Shown here: in pieces, positions 26,201-34,260 of the stretch
How positions within the stretch are numbered: position 1 is the first letter of the stretch
Layout: every line of letters begins with the position of its first letter
Assembly (NCBI RefSeq): GCF_016859285.1
Contig: NC_053404.1
Span: 16,631,105 to 16,695,104 of the forward strand
DNA: 64,000 nt
Direction: 5' to 3'
DNA from: Xiphias gladius
Taxonomy: Eukaryota; Chordata; Actinopteri; Istiophoriformes; Xiphiidae
Program-made: the position numbers and the translations under genes
Notes under the pieces: generated by a model
The model's input: only the letters and a program-made list of their open reading frames with translations
The model's database searches: none
Told to the model about the DNA's origin: nothing

Positions 26201-29200
26201 TTTTGGCACTTTATGGATTAAATGATAATTGGTTATTTGGAAAAAATAATTTACAGACTGAAGATTAATGGATAATGAAAATAATCATTAGTTTCAGCCA
26301 CAATGCAGAAGTGTGTCTGCTGTGTGTTCTCATATGGGATGAGTCCAAAGAATAGTCCTCAAAGTGGATCATAACCATAGTTAGATAGTTATCTATAGTT
26401 AGACATGTGGAGAGTGTAGTGTGTCAGCCAGCTGACGCATCCTGATTAGGACACAGACAGATAATGGGGAGGTGATGGTGCCCAAACTGCCCAGGGCCCA
26501 GTGCCAGTCTGGGGGGGCAAGAGGCTTTCCTGCTCAGATGCAGATGAGACATGGGACTAATTATCTCATTGGCATGAAATGGGGGGACGGGGGAAACACG
26601 ATTTCAATCAACCAGAATTACACTCATTGTTTTGACAGTCAGTGAATACAAAGCCTGTGCTATGCCTTGACATAGTATACCCATAGATCGATAATTAAGC
26701 ATGCATGAGGAGCCCAGGCAGGGAAATTAGAAAGATGAAGTGAAGTGCAGTTCCAAGAAAGTAATATTAGTAAAAAAAACATGTCCTGTTCAAACACCTA
26801 GTTTTACAAAAGAAAAAGTAGTAAACCGTTAAAGCCTAAAGGGACTTTTTATTTATCCAAGCAGACGGTCGTCAGAATTCGGTCTAGACACTGGAGAGAC
26901 GATTCAATAATGACATAACCAAGACGAGCTCAACATCTGACGCAATAAGTCTGCGTGGTACCAAATGAGCACTTTAGATAGATTTGTTCTAAGTGTATTT
27001 TACAATTCTTGTTGATTACATATGACGATCAGCATGTCAACATAGCCCAGAAACGGGCCGATTCAGACAGTGGTCTACTTAAGATAATTGTAAAGGGGAC
27101 AATAAAAGACGGACAGAGCGTTGGCAGTGCAGTGCAGTAAATTGAGCACGTTTGCCATTCAGTAATGACTCCCATCTGCTTGGGCCAGCGTTTGCAGTGA
27201 AGCGGCTAATTAAAAATGGCCTTAGTGGTGCTTTTTCCCCCGCCTCTACATTCCAGTCAAAACAGAAGTTAAGATGGAGCTGCTCTCAGACCGTCAGAAA
27301 TGAGCCACTCTAGTATGTCGGGAAGTCGGGGAAGGGTGGGGCTTGGGGACATGTCTGATCTCATCAGGTCACGGCAGAGCAGGCAAGTAGAATGCGGGCG
27401 TGTAGGCACTTTACTCGCAGAGAGCGGAGGGTCGGAGGATGGCGGGACTTCAGTCTTGTCTAGACCCAACAATCTCTGTTGAATCAGACTGACTCAAATT
27501 CATTGGTTTCTCTTAATCACAGTCAAAACGTAAAATCTTGATAGATCTGTAGCAAGATTTTTTTTTTTGTCAGCAATGTTAAATTTAGGTCAAATTTGAT
27601 TGTTTATGCAAAAATTAATGTGCCCCTTACATAACTCATGCATCAAGCAAAAATGTCAAACATTTGCTGATTTCAGCTTCTCAAATGCTTCTCTGCTTGT
27701 TTTGTTTGACTGTTGGTCAGACATAACAAACAACATCTAGATATCACCTTAGATTCTGGGTAGGTCTATATATAGAAAATGTATATCTTTCTGTCAGCAA
27801 TGTTACATTTAAGTCAAATGTGGGTCAGTGAAAGAAGAATCTGTTCGAGCAGGAGAAATCCGTCCTTTCATTTCACATGCAAAGCTAATTGCATAATCTT
27901 CCCTCTGTAATATCTTCCATCCTTGGCAGTCATGCTCTGCAGATTACTCCACCAGTCTGTAGTAAAGGACTTTCAGCTTCATGCGTATCAGGCGGGACAG
28001 CAGGCTGCGGAGTCCATCATGTCCCCTGAAGCCTAAAGTTAAGGCAGTGAAATAGAGCAGCAGCCGAGGCTGGGAGGTGACCTACTTCATTACATAACAG
28101 CCATCGCCAGGCTGCCACCGCCCACTGCTCCCATTGACTACCTTCTGCACCGCCACTGGGATTACGGGGGTTGGCGGCGTTGAGGCACGGCGGGCTCCAC
28201 TCCCACAGCCCCCACACCCCCTCAGCCTCAGGGTCATAAGAAGATCAGGGATCAGTAAGCCTACTTCTCCCTCCCCCCTGTATCCATGCTAATTAAACAA
28301 CCTATAGCCCCACAGAGGTCAGTGCACAGTGCAACGCAAGCAGCATGTTGAGAAATGCACGGCTGTGGGGGTTTTCAAAGAGTGTTTATATAAGGCACGT
28401 GTGCATGTTATGTGTATGTGTCGCTGAGTGTTGACTTTTGCAGTTCAGCAGTCAATAATTCAGATGCACATGCGAACAATTAAGGTCATGTATGAAGGTT
28501 GTGTCTTTTTTTCATAGTGTCAAGTCTGGCACTTTGGCGTTGCTCAAAATTACCAAGTGCACTAAAATTTTTGCTCAAACTAATACACACTGGGATTTTG
28601 CAGTGCCAGTTTCACGCATAACATTGCAAAATCTCACAGGACACCTGATCTTGTTCGACTCGAAACAGTGTATGTGTGAGCTTCAGTCTGAGAACCAGTG
28701 GTGCGATTCCCCCCCCCCCCCCCATCTACATTACAATGTTCCTGTGGACATAGCACAGGAAGATACATACCTAATCTTTGGGAGAACTGATAGAATTTCT
28801 TCAGTTTCCCCACTGAGGGAACCACAGCTGCCCACGCTTGCTCCTGTAACGCCTCATCGGTTGGATTCTGGATCGCCTGGGAACACAGAAAAAGACAATT
28901 AGTCAAAATGCGACAGTAGATAAAAAATAAAGTCATGGTATTATTTTTCATATTCATATTTCATATTTGAGGCGACAGAAGGCGTTTGTTTGAACCCTGT
29001 TATTCAAAAAAAAACCACTGGGATGCTAATACTTAATGCTTATTTTAATAAAAAATGTCTCCAGTGTCAGGCTTCATTTGCGGGTTAGGGCTTAAAAGAC
29101 AGACTGAGGCAAGGAATCAGAACTGATATAATAATTATTACAATCCTTGTCGATTATTCCCAGTAGTGGTCTCTTGTGAAGGTTATTCATTTGACTTTTT

Positions 29201-30822
29201 TAATCAAATAAAGATCCACTACTTCACTATTTCTAAAGGATGGACTGGTCAAGAGGGCACAGTCAATTAATAAAAACAATAATGAAACGGCAAACAACAT
29301 AGGAAACAGCTACACTACTAATGACCTCTTAATAAGGCCCCCTATGAACTTATGCACCGTAGAGCGTGATCTGCAATCTTTTCCATGCTTTTTCTTCACA
29401 GTGGGACACAGCAGACTCTCCTAACTCTGCAGCAGCTCTGTGTGCTGTCAGTCGGAGGTGGATATTTGTCTAAGTTGTACCTCTCTGATCTCCTGCCCCG
29501 CTCCCTTGTATGCCTGCAGCTCGTCCAGGATCCCCTTCGCGTCCTTCAGCACCACATCCACCTGATCCCACACCTCTCGCTCTGCATCTGTGGGCTGGGC
29601 ATCTACAACGGACGACAACAACAAGGTCAGCGGGGCAAACGCGACTGGTATCTAATCCATATTGGCTCATAATACATTATATAAATTTAAAAAAAACAAA
29701 AAACAAAACAACAGCTATTAGAATCTATCAAATCCTCCGATATGATCAAAAGTTTAATATGCAACTTTCAATTATGTAAATAAAAGCTCAATGAAATAAT
29801 TTCATCTTGCCATAGCTTCCTCTTTAGTTCTGAAACCACCCACTTTCCTGATAGGAGGGAAATGGAGCAAGATAAGAGAAGACAAATGAAAAGGCTTATG
29901 CATAACCTCGTAGCTTTGTAACAGCTCTGGGTGTAGAGCAGAGTTTAGTTTCTGAGAATTTATTCTGCCTTGAGAGAAGTGGCGATGAAGAATGGCAACA
30001 CTATGATCCCTTTTCCACCACCTGAAGCAACATCACCTTGCCAAGTGTGATGACTGTAAATTCCTGCTGCCATGCAGAAGAAATACCTAAAACTCAGCTC
30101 ATACTGGCAGCTACAGAATAGTTTTTGTACTGCGAACCATATTTTAATTTTGCATTTGAACTTGTTATTTTTGAAATCATCGTTTATGTTTGTTGTGAGC
30201 CTTTCTGACATAACTTCGGGGAGTAACAATATTCTAAAAACACAAATACAACACTTAAAAAGTAGTTTAGAGAAATCTTTACATTAAGCAATTTCGTCTA
30301 AAAAAGTATGTTAGATATAAAATTTTGTTTTTTTAATATAAAAGAAATCGCGTAGAAACAGTTGGAGCAGTATGGTGCATTGTTTTTTCTAAAAGGTATG
30401 ACTGAGTCTCTGGGTTTGCCAAGTGTGAGAATACTACAGTACAGGATAGAGGCGTGTCGAGGGGCCTTAGGCTACACAGGAGCTGAACTTAAGCGCTTTT
30501 TATTTGAGGAGGGGGCTCTGCTGCAGCTCTGCCCTGATTGTTATTCTGCACACACTCCAGCGTGGAAGAGGCAGGTTGATGGAAAAGAGCAGAAGCTCTA
30601 GTGGTTGATTTGATTCTTTTTGCCGCTGGGAGGAACATAGTGTAAAAGACAAGTAAGGGTGAAAAGACTTAAGAGTTGATAATGTTATGGTGAGATATTC
30701 ACGTAACCAGTATCAGAGGAGAGGGAGCAATTACTTAAGAAGAACTCACTTTCAAAATCCAGGAAAAAATTGGGCTCCTGTTCCAGATCTGTGCATGTCA
30801 AAACTTTCAATAGGTTCCCCAT
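17205..30822 (-). CDS. cyrib: CYFIP-related Rac1 interactor B (CYRI-B/FAM49B), ten coding exons
   Basis: The coding sequence is split over 30750-30822, 29481-29602, 28771-28876, 25229-25368, 23782-23859, 19331-19447, 19153-19232, 18947-19073, 18799-18869 and 17205-17268. The exons join in frame to 978 nt (325 residues plus TAG), and every intron is GT-AG. From family knowledge, CYRI-B is a soluble protein tethered to membrane by an N-terminal myristate. It binds active Rac1 and so restrains activation of the SCAR/WAVE-Arp2/3 complex, limiting lamellipodia. Visible support is the start [10 protein letters not shown] (Gly2 for myristoylation), the adjacent arginines in SYYRRTLSR (residues 161-162, the Rac1-binding pair of mammals), and the block [11 protein letters not shown]. 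Residues such as VSFCLRVM and [10 protein letters not shown] favour CYRI-B over CYRI-A. The protein is one residue longer than I recall for human (324), with the extra residue in the loop before PTQHLE. Family assignment is near certain; paralogue assignment is strong. Confidence 0.96.
17323..18274 (+). repeat. Teleost repeat ('gtggaagaagtatttagatcctttactt' family), full-length-like, with a nested insertion
   Basis: It starts CCGTAGTGGAAGAAGTATTT, then AGATCCTTTACTTAAG, and ends ATTGAGTAAATGTACTTTG, TTACTTTCCACCACTGCG. Both are the usual termini of the family. A copy of the 'gggctgcaac' element is nested at 17671-17936. It lies in the last intron of cyrib. Confidence 0.7.
17671..17936 (+). 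repeat. 'gggctgcaactaa' family, copy 3, nested
   Basis: It begins ACAGCTGCAAAAATTAG, ends TGAAAACAATTGTTATTTGC then AGCCCT, and contains TGTCAAAAATTATCTGG and GGCTTCTTAAATTG. It is inserted in the 17323-18274 repeat. Confidence 0.65.
18350..18560. other. GC- and CpG-rich patch in the last cyrib intron, unassigned
   Basis: A clear jump in CpG density, with CGACCGGGCAGCACCGG, GGGCCCCCGGTACAGACGCG and GAGCAGCTGCGAGCGTC, between an AT-rich repeat and exon 9. It has no exon-like frame on the cyrib strand and no repeat match that I recognise. Confidence 0.5.
18799..18869 (-). CDS. cyrib: cyrib coding exon 9
   Basis: This exon encodes [19 protein letters not shown] followed by LNAL and two bases of Arg. 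The acceptor is TCCACAG and the donor GTAAAC. The phase matches the last exon. Confidence 0.95.
18947..19073 (-). CDS. cyrib: cyrib coding exon 8
   Basis: This exon completes Pro239 and encodes residues 240-281: [35 protein letters not shown] and AKSSKID. It is the most conserved block of the family. The acceptor is TGTCAG and the donor GTGAGC. Confidence 0.96.
19153..19232 (-). CDS. cyrib: cyrib coding exon 7
   Basis: This exon encodes residues 213-238 plus two bases, [19 protein letters not shown] then CKVMLETP. The acceptor is TTTAAAG and the donor GTAAGT. It lies only about 100 bases from the neighbouring exons on either side, in a tight exon cluster. Confidence 0.95.
19331..19447 (-). 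CDS. cyrib: cyrib coding exon 6
   Basis: This exon encodes residues 174-212, including [29 protein letters not shown] and TTKFVSE. The acceptor TTTTTAG lies against an A-rich tract that reads as a pyrimidine tract on the coding strand. The donor is GTAAGG. Confidence 0.95.
21116..21139 (+). repeat. (GCAC)n microsatellite
   Basis: Tandem CACG units in a short run. Confidence 0.9.
21870..22340 (+). repeat. Teleost repeat ('gctagttgctaac...gaactgaggggagctgcagag' family), copy 1
   Basis: It contains GCCACCTGGGAGCAGCAG, ACACCAGCTAGTTGCTAAC, GTGAGAGTGAACCAAAACAA and AACTGAGGGGAGCTGCAGAG. These recur in the same order and orientation at 23170-23640. Confidence 0.6.
22555..22720 (+). repeat. Possible Harbinger-like repeat fragment
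   Basis: GGTCTGCTCTGCTTTCGCAC, AAACAAACCACACAAGAG and CTTACTTGGAACCAGACCAA resemble the interior of a fish MITE. GGTTGCTTTCATACCC at about 21414 could be its other half. Low certainty. Confidence 0.3.
23170..23640 (+). repeat. Teleost repeat, copy 2 of the 21870-22340 family
   Basis: Shared blocks are GCTCAGTTTTTGGTCTC, TTCACCAGCTAGTCACTAAC, GCAGTGAGAGTGAACCC and GAGTTGAGGGGAACTGCAGA. It is about as diverged from copy 1 as either is from the family sequence I remember. Confidence 0.6.
23782..23859 (-). CDS. cyrib: cyrib coding exon 5 (Rac1-contact arginines)
   Basis: This exon encodes residues 148-173, [13 protein letters not shown] followed by [13 protein letters not shown]. The paired arginines at 161-162 correspond to the residues known to be needed for Rac1 binding in mammalian CYRI-B. 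The acceptor is TTTTGCAG and the donor GTGAGC; both ends are phase 0. Confidence 0.95.
24820..25060. other. Repeat-free intronic block, possible conserved non-coding element
   Basis: This stretch lacks repeat signatures and carries clustered homeodomain-type AT motifs (CTAATTAAATGCTAATTATG at about 25008-25027) and CATCATTAATAAAAACC. It lies about 200 bases upstream of exon 4 in transcript terms, reading leftwards. Conservation is inferred from appearance only. Confidence 0.3.
25229..25368 (-). CDS. cyrib: cyrib coding exon 4
   Basis: This exon encodes residues 101-147, including [32 protein letters not shown] and FTLRFDELK. The acceptor is CTCATAG and the donor GTAAGA. TNQTYDD has one more residue than the mammalian loop at this place. 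Confidence 0.95.
25592..25866 (+). repeat. 'gggctgcaactaa' family, copy 4
   Basis: It begins TAGGGCTGCAACTAAC, has AATCTGCTGATTATTCTC and ends AACTAACCATCGCAGTTCTA, an inverted match of the start. Confidence 0.7.
25900..26312 (-). repeat. 'gggctgcaactaa' family, copy 5, with internal duplication
   Basis: On the minus strand it starts GTGGCTGAAACTAATG, ATTATTTTCATTATCC and then shows the interior module (CCCAGAGCCCAAAGGGACG...TTGTCCAACC) twice, about 140-170 bases apart. It faces copy 4 head-to-head. Confidence 0.6.
27569..27819. repeat. 27-base direct repeats flanking a truncated element
   Basis: GTCAGCAATGTT followed by A(A/C)ATTTA(G/A)GTCAAAT occurs at 27569-27595 and 27793-27819, 25 of 27 identical. 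The interval holds TGTCAAACATTTGCTG and CAGCTTCTCAAATG, interior text of the 'gggctgcaac' family, without its ends. Confidence 0.6.
28710..28723 (+). repeat. Poly(C) run
   Basis: About 14 cytosines, 50 bases beyond the donor of cyrib exon 3, on the intron side. Confidence 0.9.
28771..28876 (-). CDS. cyrib: cyrib coding exon 3
   Basis: This exon encodes residues 66-100, starting [15 protein letters not shown] and ending in [10 protein letters not shown] plus one base. The acceptor is CCCAG and the donor GTATGT. The sequence [12 protein letters not shown] is close to the human [12 protein letters not shown]. Confidence 0.95.
29481..29602 (-). CDS. cyrib: cyrib coding exon 2
   Basis: This exon encodes residues 25-65, including [21 protein letters not shown] and [13 protein letters not shown]. 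It is bounded by a TTGTAG acceptor and a GTACAA donor. The exon completes the split Asn codon and ends in phase 0. Confidence 0.95.
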
Positions 30823-30832
30823 TTTACGATAC
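30750..30832 (-). CDS. cyrib: cyrib first coding exon (start codon, myristoylation site)
   Basis: After a long pyrimidine tract and a CAACAG acceptor, ten untranslated bases precede the ATG at 30822. It encodes residues 1-24, beginning [10 protein letters not shown] with Gly2 available for N-myristoylation and ending in LDFE plus one base of the next codon. The donor GTGAGT follows at 30749. The short untranslated leader just inside this exon implies that upstream non-coding exons exist. Confidence 0.95.
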
Positions 30833-32754
30833 CTGTTGAGGAAAAGAGAAGAAATAATAAAAAAATTTTAAAAAAAGAAGAAAAGGAAGAGTTTCAGCAG
30901 GAAAGTGGGCAGGTGGTGATACACTACTATATCCACCTCACTCTTGCTCTGCTTCACTGCTCCGGTGCCTGTATGAATTCAGTGGTGCCCCAGATGTGCC
31001 CACTGCTCACATACACACACAGCATTCCCCTCGGACCCCCAACGTGTGTTTCCTGTGCCCAGGCTCTCACCAACCAGATGTCAAACCAAAAAGTCCCAAA
31101 AATAAAAATAATAAAACCCCCCAAAAAAAACTCAGTTTGATTTTTTTCTTGTTTGTTAAGTTTCTTCCCAGCAAACATAAGCATTTGCAGGCGGTTGTAT
31201 GCAAAGTAATCCATTTTACAAGCCTCCGCAGGGAAATCAAATATAATCTGTGTTCAACTCAACATGTGAAGTAGATGTTTTCTGCACATAATGGGACACA
31301 TCCAATTAAACTCTACTCTCATGAAGAAACATAAGAGGACCTGATTATGAAGTTTATTGGTTGTATGTGATTTACACCTTGTCTGCCATGTTTTGAAATT
31401 CACTTTTTCTTCTCTGCAGAATCACATTGTCTTCAGGAAGTGCAATGCAGTATCTTGTTCATGGGAGCTGAAACATAACATTAATATTTCATATACCTAC
31501 AAAACATGTGGTACAAAAACAAAACCTTTTATTTAGCACAGGAGCACAGTACATGGCAACAAAATACAGTAGTCTATATAATATCATAATAAACATATGC
31601 ATTCCATGAGTCATGCTGGACCACATTTAATTCTATGACAATGAAAGTTCGACTGCAAATAATTATTGATTATGAAGCCGAAATGATCAACATAATTAAT
31701 CAGAAAGTATTGTAATAACTGATTCACCATTTTAAGTCGCAAATGTACATGAAAATGGAAATATTTAAGTATCTCAGATCCGTATTTATGTAGAGCGCTT
31801 GAGTAAAGGGACTTTTTCCACAACTGAGTCCCAGGAACTTTAGAAATGACTGCAACATTGCATCTGTATTAATATAGTGTTCTCCTTTTTGTCAAACTTG
31901 CACAATTTTTTTTTTTTTTTTTAAACCTTCTAACTAGATTTTTTTAATTACTGCCCAGCATGTTCCATGCTGATAGTGGCATTGCAACTGGTCCAGCAGC
32001 TGTGCTATATCACTCTACTACTGTTCAGGCAATTATCACAAATACTTTGCCATTGTTCCTATAAGTTAAATTGTCTCTTCAGGTGACTTGCAGGTTAAGG
32101 ACGGGGATGGTGATGGAAGAAGAGAGGAAGACTGGTGTGTCCAAGGTTTGCCAGTCACACTGACCTCACTTCCACACCTATACCTTCCCTGCTCGGGCAC
32201 AGACATCACTGCTACACACACATATACCGTATAGCTATACACAGCGTCCACATCAGCTGAGACTTGTGTAATGAGAAGTGACATCCTCTCAGAGCACTCT
32301 GCCCTGTTGTTCCTCTGATTTCTAGAGACCACCGGGTCGATCTTTCTCAGAGGCAGAGGTCAACACACATGTCAAGTCAAAGATCTGTGGCAGTTTGTAG
32401 AGAGAAACAGTTGCGGGCTCCATCACCGGTGACAGATTGAACCCTTGGTGAAGGAGTGGAGATGGGCAGGATGTACTCTGGGAGGGTGGAAGGTGGGTCG
32501 ACACAGGACAGTGATGAAGTTAAACTTTGGCAGGCAGATGTCAGCTGAGATGAGTGACAGGTGAAAAGCCAAAGTGACTGAGTGAGGGCCAGTGGTGACA
32601 TTGTAAATCATGCCAACACAAGTAATGCTGGGCGACGGGGAGGTGCTGCGACAGAGTAAAGTACACACTCAGTCAGGAGCAGAGGGTTAGATAGAGTGGT
32701 TTTAACATGCATGAGGTGCATGAGGGAGGGGCGACATGCATTCTTGCACTTTGA

Positions 32755-33054
32755 GAGATGATTGTCATTTTCTAAAGCAAAAAGACCAAAAATTCTGCTG
32801 TTCCGGCTTCTTAAATGTGAATATTTGCTGGTTCTGTTAGTCTTCTATGATAGTAAATATAACTTTTTTGGGTTTTCAACTGTAGCAGTAGTACTGTAGT
32901 TCAAAACGAGACATTTAAAAATGTAAAGACATTTAAAAATGTAAATGTATTTTTTTACATTTTATACACTAAACAACTAATGCAACTAATGGATTCATTG
33001 AAAAGTGAATGGGGGCAAAGAATTGACAATAAAAAATAATTAATTGCAGTCCTA
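32755..33054 (+). repeat. 'gggctgcaactaa' family, copy 6, 5' end decayed
   Basis: The interior GGCTTCTTAAATGTGAATAT, TTGGGTTTTCAACTG and TTTTATACACTAAACAAC leads to AATAATTAATTGCAGTCCTA, the usual right end. Confidence 0.55.
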
Positions 33055-33159
33055 CTTTTGATTTTAATGTGGTCTATCAATTATTTGGTGAGCATTTTTC
33101 CTTTTGTTTTTCATTTACAACTAATGCAGTTTCATTCTGATTTATCCTGCAGGAGCCTC

Positions 33160-33187
33160 TTTTTTTTTTTTTTTAAAAAAAAAAAAA
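33160..33187. repeat. T15-A13 perfect palindrome
   Basis: A T-run directly abuts an A-run, giving a self-complementary tract. Confidence 0.9.
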
Positions 33188-34129
33188 CAAAAAAACAAAA
33201 CTCTTTTTTACTTTTACTTATTTATTGCAAAATCCTCCATAACAACTGTCACTAGTCAAACCCAGTGACCACCTGCAAAGACCCACCTGCCTTGTCCAGC
33301 CTCGTCTTATTACCCTCCACTAATGTGACCTGAATGTCTGACTGTGCCAGCGCTGGCACCTCACTGGTTGTTGGAAAGCAGCACCTGATCCAACCTCAGA
33401 AAGGATGAGAGCTGTCACTGTCCTCACCCTGCCGGATGACGTGGGCACTGCCCATCACCACCAGGCCTCCGCTGGTCCTCTACCGCCACCTTTCAGCCAC
33501 TCTCAGACTGAGGCCGACCTACTGGCCGGCTGGCTGGCAGAGCTGCCAGGCCTCGCAGTGCTTCAATGCAGGCACTGGCAGCCTCGCGGGCTCTACTCCC
33601 TTGTGCTGTTTGAAATGAGGTCATTATAAGGACGGGGATTTGCGTGGCTGCATTTCAAAAGTCCACCAGAGGATCCTCAAGTGTACCAGAAAAAAAATTA
33701 GATTAAATTTCTACATTTTGAAGCTTTTTATATCTTATACTTCCACTCAAATTGCAGCCTGAGAATCATTTACAGATTACATAAACATGAACGAACACTG
33801 ACTTTGTAGCTTGTATGGACTTTCCTCCCTTTGAGGGGTATTTTTTAGATAATGAGTTACTGTATGTAAACTGGTGGCTTAGTGATAGTGTAGTAAGAGA
33901 AGAGAAGTGCTGGCTGAGAGTCCACAGATACGGTATCAGAGAGAGCTTGTGGAATTGATACCCATCTCCCTCGGTGGCTGTAGTAGTACCCAGAAGTGCT
34001 GGTATGACCTGGGCACCACAGAGAGCCCGACGACAGTCTTGTTGTTGTTTTGAACCCCCCCACTGAGCCATCGCGTGCTCGCAGCGAGAGAGGGAGGGCT
34101 GCCTCTAAGGCCAGGGGCAGAGTCTGACA

Positions 34130-34260
34130 AGCAGAAGTCCGCACAGTTCTCTTATTGGCTGAGCCGATCTACCCGACAGCTCACTGTATCCATGGAGTCA
34201 AAAAAAAATTTGGTGCCATTGAAAACATTGCAGCAGCCAATCAGAGGCAAGCTCTAGGTG
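34130..34260. promoter_or_regulatory. Region with two opposed CCAAT boxes, possible alternative promoter
   Basis: An inverted CCAAT (TTATTGGCTGAG at about 34152-34163) and a direct one (CAGCCAATCAGAGG at about 34224-34237) lie 75 bases apart in a GC-richer zone inside the 5' intron of cyrib. There is no TATA and no obvious matching donor. Confidence 0.3.

Larger units (their letters stand above)
25369..28770. other. cyrib intron between coding exons 3 and 4
   Basis: 3.4 kb. It contains two 'gggctgcaac' elements in opposite orientation (25592-25866, 25900-26312), repeat-free blocks near 26400-26620 and 27040-27260, a truncated element between direct repeats (27569-27819), a GC-rich block at 28080-28230 and a C-run at 28710-28723. 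No exon is supported. Confidence 0.7.
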
